Shown: one piece after another, positions 1-8,700 of the stretch
Layout: every line of letters begins with the position of its first letter
How positions within the stretch are numbered: the first letter of the stretch is position 1
Assembly (NCBI GenBank): GCA_000697335.1
Contig: JNEM01015182.1
Location: 1-15,638 of the forward strand
Source: Conidiobolus incongruus B7586
Lineage: Eukaryota; Entomophthoromycota; Entomophthoromycetes; Entomophthorales; Conidiobolaceae
DNA length: 15,638 nt
Direction: 5' to 3'
Notes under the pieces: model-generated
What the model was told of the DNA's origin: nothing
Database searches by the model: none
What the model saw: only the letters and a program-made list of their open reading frames with translations
Made by a program: the position numbers and the translations under genes

Positions 1-2174
1 TAAATTTTCATAATAAATTATTTATTGAAAAAATAATTTATTCCTTAAAAATTAATTTTAATTGCAAAGTAAACAAAATAATGTTTAAAATTACTTATTT
101 AATATTATATATCAAGTGTATATATTATATAATATAAATTAAATTTTAAAATGTGAAAAATTTCTATTATTTGATTTCTAATATAATATTTATAATATTT
201 ATAATTTTAATAATATTAATCATTATCTTGATATATTAAGTAAGTTATATTCTCACTAAATAGCGTATTATAAAAGAAGTTTGATTTTTATAATATACTG
301 TATTTAAGCTTATTTATTCATTTCAAAAGTAAGGGATATATTAGTTACTCAATAATAATATAATATAACATTGGTTATATAATCTCTCAAGATAAATTTC
401 AATTTATATCTAACATAAATTTTCATCAATAATTTGTTAATTATGAATAAATTAACGTTATGAAAAAGTATGTTAGAATACAGTTATATCATGATTTTGT
501 AATAACTGATTTAGGGATATTTATTTAATAAATATTATTATAAATACTATGGGGTTTGATTCAGAAGGTTGCTAATATTTCAAGTAAAATCATAACTTCT
601 GATTAACAGAGCGTTTTTTAAAAGATAAATTTGTTAAAAGTAGTAACTGGAAGATAGATGAGGAATTTCGCTGAGAGTATCTTTTCTATTTGTATAATTG
701 ATTAATTTATAATATCATACCCAATTCCTTTTTTTAGTCAAGGTTTAAATTCGGATTATGATTTTGAAAGTTCAACTAACGTGATCAAGATATTAATTTA
801 ATTATACCATTTTTTCATGTTGATCATTAATAATAGAAATAAATTTTAGGTACAATATATGTTCATTAACATTAGTGTATAAATGATGTTAGCTCCATTG
901 CTCTACTACACTATAAAGATATGCTTTTTATTATACAATATAATTTTATACAATCAATACACAATCTTCCAATCTCGTGGTAAGAAAAGTCAAAAATCTA
1001 ATAAAATAATAGCAGTATATATATTTAAGTTAAAATGGCTTAAGATTATTAGGAATATCAAAAAATATATCTATAATTTGGATACTTGATATATTAATCA
1101 AGTTATTCTATTTCAATCTTCTTCATTATAGTTTAATCTGATAGAGCAAGATAAAATATTTTTTGATTATAAATTTATAACAAAAAATTAAGAGACAATC
1201 AAATCGATATATTATCAAAAATTATAGATTAATCATTTCAGTGTTAAAACTGAAAGTCAAATATAGATAAAATGTTGATTAGTTATTGTGGATTATCCTA
1301 GATATTCAAATAAGAAATAGCCTAAAATTATTAAATATTTAATTTTATTTTATGTTATATTTTAATCAAAAATAAAAAATTACACAGTATATTTACCTCA
1401 CACTATTTGTATCAATATTCATTTAAATATAGAAATAACATTTTAAAATTTGAGAATATATCAACATCATTTTAGTAAGAAATATTTAATCTTCGCTGAA
1501 ATATTAGTGATTGATATGATTACTATAATTGAAAAAATACCAACAATTAAACATCAAAAATTTATTAATATTTTCAATATTTTGATATTTAATAAATGTT
1601 AGTCCAAATAATTGAAATTTAACTGGTATTATATATTTTAAATTGAAAGAAAATATTATTATTTTAATAATTAAATAGTTTATAATACGATAATATTAAT
1701 AACCCACTACCAACAAATTACAAAAATATAAAAAACAGTTATTAATAATACTTAAATATCCAATTGAACAATACAAAATTTCTCAATTAATCAAATTCAT
1801 TAACCACTCAACTTATTAATTAGAAATTGGATTTTGGTCGAATTATACCATATATAGTCTAATGATCAATTGAACCAAAATTCACTCGGAAATTATTGCA
1901 AATAATTGGATTAGGTGGCTGTCTTTAAGAACGGAATATTTAAATATATACATAGATTATAAATATCATAAAATGTTGTATTAAGTCTACTATATTGTTT
2001 GATTATAAAATTTTTAATATATAAACATCTATAATAAAGAATATTCAATGATTAATCTATATTAAAATTCACAACTTTACAAATTCCATGAATTATTCTA
2101 AATTTAGAAACATATATTGTTCAATTTCATAGTCACTTCAAAATAAAATTCACATTAGAATTTAATTATTCTCA
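1..2174. other. A+T-rich intergenic region, no supported gene
   Basis: I see no gene here that I can support. The sequence is almost entirely A and T with scattered short open frames. The longest ATG-started one (883-1089, +) has none of the C-ending codon choice of the window's real genes, no homology I recognise and no TATA box 60-85 bp upstream. A slightly G-richer patch at 540-720 contains one protein-like stretch (603-671, +) between stops and could be a worn coding relic. An imperfect inverted repeat lies at 1829-1883. Confidence 0.6.
1829..1883. repeat. Imperfect inverted repeat upstream of the fructose-bisphosphatase gene
   Basis: The arm 1829-1844 (GGATTTTGGTCGAATT) and the arm 1868-1883 (AATTGAACCAAAATTC) are reverse complements at 13 of 16 positions, with a 23-base spacer. 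It lies about 540-590 bp upstream of the ATG at 2419. It could be a remnant of a small foldback element or a chance structure. No function is assigned. Confidence 0.4.
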
Positions 2175-2264
2175 CCAATTGGGATTCAAAATTTTGTCCC
2201 ATTAAATTCTTTAGAAAATTAATTTGATTGGTTGTGATGCAATTTACTCACAATAGAAGCCAAT
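2175..2264 (+). promoter_or_regulatory. CCAAT-box cluster with inverted pair, fructose-bisphosphatase promoter
   Basis: Three CCAAT pentamers precede the TATA box. One is at 2175-2179, with an overlapping inverted copy at 2178-2182. One is inverted within GATTGG (2226-2231), and one is direct within CCAATC (2260-2265). The last two face each other, and between them lie TTGTGA (2232-2237) and TCACAA (2248-2253), so the whole forms a dyad. CCAAT is the binding site of the conserved trimeric Hap/NF-Y factor, which in fungi often links genes to carbon source and respiration. That this complex acts here is an inference from motif and position. Confidence 0.45.
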
Positions 2265-2335
2265 CATCTGAACAACTCGTTAATGGTTAAAAATTCGAAA
2301 CAATTATGAATGATGCTATTGGGAAGTGATCGTAT

Positions 2336-2343
2336 TATAAATA
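2336..2343 (+). promoter_or_regulatory. TATA box of the fructose-bisphosphatase gene
   Basis: TATAAATA lies 83 bp upstream of the ATG at 2419, which predicts transcription starting near 2365-2375 and a 5' leader of about 45-55 bases. Both intact secreted-peptide genes and the broken copy have a TATA element at nearly the same distance, so the spacing is consistent within the window. Confidence 0.65.
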
Positions 2344-2418
2344 CCTCAGTAGAGAAAGGAAATCATAACTGATTCAGTCAAAAAGTTTAACTCATAACAT
2401 TATCTAATTCAATTCAAT

Positions 2419-3617
2419 ATGTCGGATCACAAAAAGACTAATGTTATCACATTAACCAGACACGTTTTAACAGAGCAACAAAATCATCCTCAAGCCCGTG
2501 GTGACTTCTCCCTCTTACTCTCAGCCATTCAATTGGGTTGTAAATTCGTTGAAAGTTGTGTACGTAAAGCTAGTTTAATTTACCTGTAAGTAACCTTTTT
2601 TATCTATATTTTTATTAATATTCAATATTTATATTGTTGTAGTACCGGTTTGGCTGGTAGTGTCAACGTTCAAGGTGAAGATGTGAAGAAGTTGGATGTG
2701 TTGGCCAATGAAATCTTTATTAATTCCCTCAAAGCCTCCGGATTAGCTGCCGTCCTCGTTTCTGAAGAAGACGACGAAATTATCGTTGTTGACGGTCCTT
2801 GTGAAGGCAAGTACGCCGTAGTGTTTGACCCTCTTGACGGTAGTTCCAATATCGATGCTGGTGTCAATATTGGTACTATTTTTGGTATCTACAAAATCAA
2901 AGAAGGCTCCAAGGGAACAGCTGCCGACGTCTTGCGTCCTGGTAATGAAATGGTCGCCGCTGGTTATTGTATGTATGGAAGTTCTTGTAACTTGGTTCTC
3001 ACTACTGGTCAAGGTGTCAATGGTTTTACTTTAGATCCCGTAAGTTTTATTATTTAATCATTTAATTTGGAATTTTATGATCTAAATATAATGATATTGA
3101 TTTTTAGGCTCTTGGTGAATTTGTTTTAACTCATCCTGACGTAAGTCAATTTTCATTTATATTATATAATTCCATTTAGCTAGATATAATTTCACAGATT
3201 AAAATCCCCTCAAGAGGTAAAATTTACTCAATCAACGAAGGTAACTCCATCTACTGGGACAAAGCCTGTACCGAATACTTCAGCGAACTCAAGAACCCCC
3301 AAACCGCTGGTAGAAAGCCCTACTCCGCCCGTTATATCGGTTCCATGGTAGCTGATGTCCATCGTACCCTCTTATACGGAGGTATCTTCGCTTATCCTGC
3401 TGACTCCAAATCCAAGAACGGTAAACTCAGAATTCTTTATGAATGTTTCCCTATGGCTATGATTATGGAACAAGCTGGTGGTAAAGCTTCAACAGGTCAT
3501 AAACGTATGTTGGATGTCCAACCCGAAGGTATCCACAGTAGAGCTCCCATCTTCTTGGGATCTTCTGAAGATGTCGAAGAATTGGAAAGTTACTATAAGA
3601 AACATGCTTCCAACTAA
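2419..3617 (+). CDS. FBP1: Fructose-1,6-bisphosphatase, class I (four exons, 338 aa)
   Basis: This cytosolic gluconeogenic enzyme hydrolyses fructose 1,6-bisphosphate to fructose 6-phosphate and phosphate with divalent metal. Exons are 2419-2585, 2643-3039, 3108-3140 and 3198-3617. They sum to 1017 bases in one frame, 338 residues, the usual family length. Visible motifs are GEDVKKLD (67-74), the metal-binding acidic pair E97/E98, [11 protein letters not shown] (117-127) with D118 and D121, N212, R244, Y245, Y265, K275, and the signature [12 protein letters not shown] (275-286) with E281; these match the known pig-enzyme ligands at the same or adjacent numbers. At the AMP site K112 and Y113 are kept, but position 27 is Arg (ARGDFS), as in plant cytosolic enzymes, not the Thr of yeast and pig. 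The N-terminus is Met-Ser without the yeast-type Pro N-degron or an RRxS kinase site. Codons are strongly biased to C-ending forms, suggesting high expression. The ATG at 2419 is the first after the TATA box. Confidence 0.97.
2586..2642 (+). other. Intron 1 of the fructose-bisphosphatase gene (57 nt)
   Basis: The donor is GTAAGT and the acceptor TTGTAG. The intron splits a Leu codon (phase 2). Splicing restores the conserved LTGLAG block at residues 56-61. Confidence 0.93.
3040..3107 (+). other. Intron 2 of the fructose-bisphosphatase gene (68 nt)
   Basis: The donor is GTAAGT and the acceptor TTTTTAG, in phase 0. Without splicing, the frame would add a few residues (VSFII) and stop. Splicing instead continues the conserved [15 protein letters not shown] segment. 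Confidence 0.93.
3108..3140 (+). other. 33-base internal exon of the fructose-bisphosphatase gene
   Basis: It encodes only 11 residues, [11 protein letters not shown] (189-199), a conserved family block, and is flanked by GTAAGT-type introns on both sides. Conservation of the peptide across class I fructose-bisphosphatases makes the exon secure despite its size. Skipping it would keep the frame but remove the block. Confidence 0.93.
3141..3197 (+). other. Intron 3 of the fructose-bisphosphatase gene (57 nt)
   Basis: The donor is GTAAGT and the acceptor TTCACAG, in phase 0. A second, nearer AG at 3178-3179 would give a 39-base intron and insert six in-frame residues (LDIISQ) between HPD and IKIP. 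The family keeps HPDIKIP uninterrupted, so the distal acceptor is the likely one. Confidence 0.9.
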
Positions 3618-4969
3618 ATTTGGTAATTAATACAAATCCAATTGGTAATGCATTTTAATATAATAATATCATTTTTAAAAATTGATTCTTTATTCTTTTC
3701 CCCATTATTATTCTATTAAGTATTAAATATTTTATCATTGATAATCAATTAGTAATTGTAAAATGCTTATATCCATTTTCAAAAATTTCTACAATAATTT
3801 AATTATTAATATCTATATTAAAATTATTTGTAATATGAAATATAAACATAATTTATATATTTTGCTTTAGTGATATTTAATTAGTTTAGAATAATGAATT
3901 ATAACTTTTATTTAATAAATTTAAAAATTTTATTCAAAATATATTTTTTATTAATTGTTGTCAACTAAATTTCAACTTGAAATAATTTAATTAATTCAAC
4001 CTTTTCCGTATTTTACCGATATTATTTAATTCGATTGAAAGTTACATTTCAATCCTAATTTACCCGAAATTAATTTTCACATGAAGATTAGCCTACAATT
4101 CAATTCAAATAGTAATTTTTATTAAAAAATATTATTAACATTATTCAATGATAATTAAAAATGTTTATCTACTAATTATTGTAATATTATTTTATTCATG
4201 TAAATTTTTTAAAAAACATAGCTGTTTCAGATAATAATTTTGATATTCTTTACTAATATTTTAATCATGAATCAAATAAAAATTAACATTTATTTTTATA
4301 AAGATTTAAAAATATCATTATTTAATTTTTTTTTGAAATATTTGAATTAATATTTTTTGATCTTTGGTTTTGAAATTATTATTTATTTGGTCATAAATTC
4401 TATTAAAAATTTCTTTAAATTGCTAATTCAAATTAGTGTATTATAAAATTAAAAAAGATTTAGTGTTGTATTTTCTGTATTGGTTTAAATAATAATCATA
4501 TAAAAAGTTTTAAAAGATTGTATATATAATACTCTGAAATTCAAGTATTAATTGGTATATCGTTATAATTGAAACTTAGATTTATTGGATATGCGATATA
4601 TGCTATATACCAATAAATCAATTGATTATTCATCTTGTAATCAAACTATATTGAATAATATTATTATCAAAATCATTTCGCTAGTATAGAAAAATTATAT
4701 TAGTTAAAATCATATACCTATAAATTTCAAAATTTTCATAATTATTTTTTGCTATTTTGGAATTAATTCGATTTTAACCAATCTTATATTGATGAAAAAA
4801 TATATAAAATTTTATCAAATGACCAATACAAAAATTATTCTAAATATGATATCTATAAATTCATGAAAAAAATAATGACATACATAGGTTTTTATTATAT
4901 TTTATCCTTAAAAATTTATATTATATTAATTAAAAGATTATCCAAGAGTATATAAATTTTCAAGTGACA
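3618..4969. other. Intergenic region between fructose-bisphosphatase and the first secreted-peptide gene
   Basis: This holds the 3' ends of two convergent genes and otherwise very A+T-rich DNA. I see no open frame or RNA gene that I can support. The one clear structure is the hairpin-forming repeat at 4579-4619, with a related copy of one arm at 4551-4560. No poly(A) signal could be fixed because A+T-rich hexamers occur throughout. Confidence 0.6.
4551..4619. repeat. Nested inverted repeat / hairpin
   Basis: GATTTATTGG (4579-4588) and CCAATAAATC (4610-4619) are perfect reverse complements. The pairing continues through ATAT on both sides after one bulged A, with a 12-base loop. In addition ATTGGTATAT (4551-4560) is a perfect reverse complement of ATATACCAAT (4605-4614), so two alternative stems compete for the same right arm. 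It lies about 350 bp beyond the stop of the minus-strand secreted-peptide gene. It could be a foldback-element remnant or a transcript-end structure. Confidence 0.5.
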
Positions 4970-5224
4970 CTAGTGTTGATTACCACCCAAGAAGGAGCCG
5001 GCAATAGGACCTACGAGGGGGACTTGACCAAGAAGGGGAGTTGCAGTACCGGCGACGTTTCCGACAAGGGGGCCGGCGAGAGGAATGGATCCCAAGAGAG
5101 CATTGGCAGTACCACCAACTTGGTTTCCATTAAGTCCTCCAACGCTCAACAAAGGATCGGGAGTGGGAGCAGCGTTGAGAGCAGAGAATAATCCAATAGT
5201 GATGATAGTGTTAAAAATTTGCAT
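4970..5224 (-). CDS. Small secreted cysteine-free protein, P-x14-P-x5-P family (84 aa)
   Basis: I do not recognise a named family and assign no function. The N-terminus looks like a classical signal peptide: a short polar start, a hydrophobic stretch IITIGLFSALNA, and a likely cleavage near residues 18-19 before PTPDP. The mature part is rich in Gly, Leu, Pro, Val and Ala, has no Cys, Lys, Arg, Glu or Tyr, and repeats a phrase: IPLAGPLVG (47-55) and VPLVGPIAG (68-76), with TPLLG (62-66) between. Residues 47-78 align without gaps to the C-terminus of the gene at 14450-14713, with P48, P63 and P69 in the same spacing. The ATG at 5224 is preceded by a TATA box at the usual distance. Codons are strongly C-ending and G+C-rich in an A+T-rich setting, as in the fructose-bisphosphatase gene, which suggests high expression. 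No intron is visible. Confidence 0.85.
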   Translation of the reverse strand: MQIFNTIITIGLFSALNAAPTPDPLLSVGGLNGNQVGGTANALLGSIPLAGPLVGNVAGTATPLLGQVPLVGPIAGSFLGGNQH

Positions 5225-5292
5225 GTTGAATTTATTAAATATAAATTAAATATAAAATTGATAATATTAAATTTGAAAGTGATAACAGTCAA

Positions 5293-5301
5293 ATTTATAT
5301 A
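5293..5301 (-). promoter_or_regulatory. TATA box of the 84-aa secreted-protein gene
   Basis: The minus strand reads TATATAAAT, 77 bp upstream of the ATG at 5224. This predicts a leader of about 40 bases and supports the chosen start. Confidence 0.6.
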
Positions 5302-5526
5302 CAAATTTAAATGCATTCAAAAATTTTTGCAACCGTTGAAATCCACCTTAGGATTTTTAAAAGAGCGGATTGAGGATAATTTAGTTACTTTGTAAGATTT
5401 TAACATATTGTATATATTGCAAATATCATATCGATGAGTTATTGGATCATTCTAATGTGTTATTCATAGTTTATATCATAATATAATTTTTTTTATTTAA
5501 TATAAATTTCAATTGTATTGGAATGT

Positions 5527-5539
5527 GGTTCAAAGAACC
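5527..5539. promoter_or_regulatory. Short palindrome GGTTC-AAA-GAACC upstream of the secreted-protein gene
   Basis: Two perfect 5-base arms flank a 3-base spacer, a layout typical of sites for dimeric transcription factors. It lies about 300 bp upstream of the ATG at 5224 and is G+C-rich for its surroundings. No factor is identified, and it may be chance. Confidence 0.25.
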
Positions 5540-6188
5540 TTTCAAGAGTTTAAAAAGGTTAAAGTGTGAGATAATTTTGTGTTCCAATGAAAAAATTTAA
5601 CTATATTTAACTAAATTATGGATATTATTGATCGTTTTGGTATACATTTTATCACATATTATCAAATCACTTTTGTGAAACATAAATATTGCAATATTTT
5701 ATTGTTATTAGTACACTATCAAAGTAATATATTCTAAATAAAAAGCGTATTTTCATTATTCTATAAAAAACTACTGTGTATAAAATAATTAGGAAAATAT
5801 ATCAACTCAACATCAAAATTAAATTTTCATATTGAGATTTTTTTATAACTATCCAATTCCCAAATCTATTTATTTATTTCCTGAACTTTATAATTAATAA
5901 ATATTGATTATTTATAATTATCGAAGGATAAAACTAGATTTTTGATTCTTGGATATTACATAGTATTGCAACTAAAAACTTATTATCATAATAGTACTTT
6001 AGAATGTTAAATTCCAAACTATAATTAAATCATAAATCGTATGTTTTTAAGCACTAACAAAGAATTAAATCAAATTAAGAGTACGGAATATAAGCCGAGA
6101 TTTATAAACCAAATCGTATTGATAGTATAATTTATTCAGTTAATACTCAATATTATATTCGTTCATCTTTTTTGTTGGTATTAAACCT

Positions 6189-6212
6189 ATCATCAATTAT
6201 TTAATTGATGAT
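6189..6212. repeat. Perfect 11-bp palindrome
   Basis: ATCATCAATTA (6189-6199) and TAATTGATGAT (6202-6212) are exact reverse complements separated by two bases. It is too tight for an ideal hairpin loop but would pair with a slightly opened centre. It sits about 160 bp past the end of the broken secreted-protein gene. Function unknown. Confidence 0.45.
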
Positions 6213-6370
6213 ATTTGTTCATTTAACAAGTAACGTTTTGAAATATAAGATATACTAAGAAATAATATTAATCGATTTGATTCTATAATAAGAAATATTC
6301 AATGAATCATTAGTTATGAACTGCAATGATTTTAATATTTAACTAATGGACAATTATTATATCCAATCAC

Positions 6371-6604
6371 TCAAGAATCGGCAATAGGGCCAAACAATGG
6401 AATTCTGTCGAAAATGGGAGTGGAGCTATCTAGTAAATTACCAGCAATGGAACCGGTGAGGGGAATAAATTCAGAGATTATTAGCGGCTGCTTTAAGTAA
6501 TTAATCACCACTTCCGTCACTATTACCAATCAAGAGTTTGGGACCGGGAGAAGCGACGAGGGTAGCAATTAAACTAGTAACGACAACTTTTTGACAATTT
6601 TCAT
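6371..6604 (-). pseudogene. Broken paralogue of the small secreted protein genes
   Basis: This is a 234-base relic of the same family as 4970-5224 and 14450-14713. It starts with an ATG followed by a signal-peptide-like hydrophobic stretch ending VASPGPK. It then passes through a Gly/Ser-rich linker and ends with IPLTGSIAGNLL and RIPLFGPIADS, in which the three prolines keep the family spacing of 15 and 6 residues. These parts lie in different frames; there are about three breaks, so no full-length product can be made. The strand is the same as that of the intact copy 1.15 kb away, which suggests a tandem duplication followed by decay. The TATA element upstream is still present at the family's usual distance. 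The remaining G+C-rich codons suggest the loss is not very old, though no date can be given. Confidence 0.85.
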
Positions 6605-6670
6605 TCTGTTAGTTAAGTTTATATTAATAATAAGTTACCAATGACCAATATCCATCTAATTCCAAATAAT

Positions 6671-6680
6671 CTTTTTTATA
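6671..6680 (-). promoter_or_regulatory. TATA element of the broken secreted-protein copy
   Basis: The minus strand reads TATAAAAAAG, 76 bp upstream of the relic's ATG at 6604, the same spacing as at the intact genes. CCAAT-type pentamers occur between it and the ATG. Its survival means the relic could still be transcribed. Confidence 0.5.
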
Positions 6681-7549
6681 TCCTTAGCGACTATCATTTA
6701 AAGTTTATACGCCATGTACTACCAACCATAATGATCTTTGGTAATTTTAAACTTGAATTGAAATTGAGAGCATTTTGAGATTAAAGATTCTCATTTAACT
6801 CAATAGCAAGTAAGGTATTTTGTAATTTGGAAATTATTTTAAATGTGTAAGGGATTGTATATTAAACAATATAATACTTGTATATTATATTGCTGATTAT
6901 TTGATTGTTTCGATTTTATCTAATATATAATTCGATACAGTCATTCATAACAATATACATATATAATATAAAAACATGTTAACTATATTTCTAAAATTTT
7001 TACAAATTATCAAAATTTCAAATCTAATTTGACCAGTATATTCAATTTTGATATATTATATTTTATAATGAATTAAATGATATCTGATTATCAGAAGTGC
7101 TAAATTATTAGATGATACATATTGCATGTCAGTAGAAACTCATGAAAACTAATGAATAATAGTGTTGATATTATTGAATTATCACTATTGATTAATGATA
7201 TAATATTTCTATTAATATATTATTAAGATTATATTAAATTTTGACTCTATAATATATTTGTTATTTAATTCTTATAGTTTTTATAGTTAAATTAATTCAG
7301 AATCTAAAAACTTAGGTGATTTTGCGAGTATTATTTAATATTACTCCAAATTTGAATAATAATAATAATATTTTTTTGAGGTTCAAAAATAGTTAATTAT
7401 TTTGATAAATTATTTACAAAAATAGGTATAAAATATAAAATCAATACTTTCTTTTATTGTTAATATTTTTTTATCATTTTTGGCAAATTTCTAACATATA
7501 TAATATAACTTTTCTTATTATAATTAAAATTTAATATTCTATAAATTTG
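6681..7549. other. Intergenic region between the broken secreted-protein copy and the retrotransposon fossil
   Basis: This is A+T-rich DNA with a short AAT microsatellite near 7355-7370. The fossil's 3' end and 3' LTR should lie in the right part of this stretch, but I could not recognise a terminal repeat or match it to the far side near 12130. No gene is supported. Confidence 0.5.
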
Positions 7550-8050
7550 ATATATTTATTAATGCCAATTGCTTCTTATTGTTGCAATATACTTGTATTT
7601 ACCCAACAACTATACAGGCCTAATTATAAAACCTCAATAACAAAGGAACTCCTATCTTCCAACCATTGGATTAATAAGCCCCTTTTCCTCTAGCTCAATA
7701 TAAATATCCCATCCATTTAAAATATTAACTTCAAGTGGAATATCTATATTAATTATTAATAAAACTACTTTATAATAAACATATTAAATTGCTATTATTA
7801 GAAATAACCTTTCTTGAATACATCCACATCTAATATACCCAACAAGTTTAACCCTAACCTTTCACCATTTTCTTTGGGATTGTATATAATGCTTTATACT
7901 TTTTTATTTGTATTAACCCTCCTTTGTAATATTTTGAGACTTTCAATTGGTAGTAAGACTGGATTCCTATATAAGATATTAACAGTTGTGATGACTCTTC
8001 ATATATTTAATACCCTAGGGAAGCATTATTCCCGGCTCTTTGAACCACAA
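7550..8050 (-). mobile_element. RNase H region of the Copia fossil
   Basis: This is the best-preserved part of the fossil. One open stretch just below 7893 reads SIIYNPKENGERLGLNLLG, close to the Copia RNase H segment that follows the chain-like ILRYLKGT block, and that block also has a recognisable counterpart just before it. Nearer 7600 come pieces resembling the GAxSWKS and VYCDNxxAxAL blocks in the right order. Together these place Copia RNase H with good confidence. It is broken, with many interruptions. Base composition is clearly less A+T-rich than the rest of the element. Confidence 0.8.
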
Positions 8051-8094
8051 ATCAATTCATATTTATTTGGTCTTGATACTTATAAATTTACTTT

Positions 8095-8115
8095 TTAATT
8101 ACTTAAAGTAATTAA
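8095..8115. repeat. 10-bp palindrome at the composition boundary
   Basis: TTAATTACTT (8095-8104) and AAGTAATTAA (8106-8115) are exact reverse complements around one central A. It sits where ordinary composition gives way to the A+T desert within the retrotransposon fossil. It may be chance in such sequence, but the coincidence with the boundary is noted. Confidence 0.4.
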
Positions 8116-8399
8116 GAATAAATAGGTTATAATCTGATAATTATACCAGATATGATAGTTTTTTTAATTATTTTTAAATTGAAAGCTTTTTATTATTTTA
8201 ATTTTACATATTTTATTATAACCTTATTAAAAAAATATCTTATAGTTTAAAACTTTAATTAGTTTAATATAAATTTAATATTAAGATAAAAATATTATTA
8301 ATTATTTTTATTTTAAGAATTATATATAAATAAAAGATATTAATTTAATTTAATATAAATATTAATAATTGATTTTAAATAGAATATTAATTTTCAGGA

Positions 8400-8700
8400 T
8401 TTATAAAAATAATTCATTTTATATAATTTATATTAATAATCTATATATTTATTAACAATTATAAAAATTGATCTAAAAGTAGTTAATTATAATATATTTG
8501 CTATAAAAACTTTGGCTTTTGGTTATATTTTAGTAATATTAGTTTTATTATAAATTTTTAATTCTCTGTTAAGCTTAAATTTAATTATTATGGATTTATA
8601 TTATATTTTTCTAATATATTTATATTGATATTTCAATAAAAATAATTTATTTAAATTACTAATATAGATAAACTTAAAAATTTACAAATTTAAATAAAAT
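8400..8700 (-). mobile_element. Reverse transcriptase region of the Copia fossil (weak)
   Basis: Near 8515 and 8440 on the minus strand are faint counterparts of the Copia reverse-transcriptase blocks usually written LKQxPRxW and YVDD. They lie in the right order and about 470 bases before the RNase H region, the normal spacing. The call rests largely on position between two better-supported regions. Broken in many places. Confidence 0.45.

Larger units (their letters stand above)
5302..6370. other. Intergenic region, upstream of one secreted-protein gene and downstream of its broken copy
   Basis: The part next to 5302 is the upstream region of the minus-strand gene. It contains inverted CCAAT motifs (ATTGG at 5441-5445 and 5517-5521) and the short palindrome at 5527-5539. 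The remainder is A+T-rich with no supported gene. A near-perfect palindrome lies at 6189-6212, beyond the 3' end of the broken copy. Confidence 0.55.

Noticed and set aside
883-1089. 68-codon ATG-started open frame on the plus strand
   Set aside because: Composition is that of A+T-rich intergenic DNA (Ile, Tyr, Asn, Lys, Leu), there is no TATA element at the distance seen for real genes, and nothing is recognisable. The hydrophobic start and a GTAAG after it look suggestive but are not enough.
2670-3034. Open frames overlapping fructose-bisphosphatase exon 2 on both strands
   Set aside because: Shadows of the real exon, which carries conserved catalytic motifs in its own frame.
4964-5191. 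Plus-strand open frame over the 84-aa secreted-protein gene
   Set aside because: Antisense shadow. The minus strand has the ATG, signal peptide, TATA box and a paralogue with ungapped similarity.
7850-7859. AACCCTAACC resembling an interstitial telomere repeat
   Set aside because: Only about one and a half units, inside the RNase H region of the fossil. Chance.
7814-8098. 94-codon open frame on the plus strand with two hydrophobic stretches
   Set aside because: It opens without an ATG (first ATG at 7889) and lies antisense to the RNase H region of the Copia fossil, which explains the region better. It is a shadow.
8461-8640. Plus-strand stretch that faintly recalls a Ty3/Gypsy reverse transcriptase
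   Set aside because: The likeness is a few residues in low-complexity A+T-rich translation, and the minus strand gives a consistent Copia order of three regions. Taken as coincidence.
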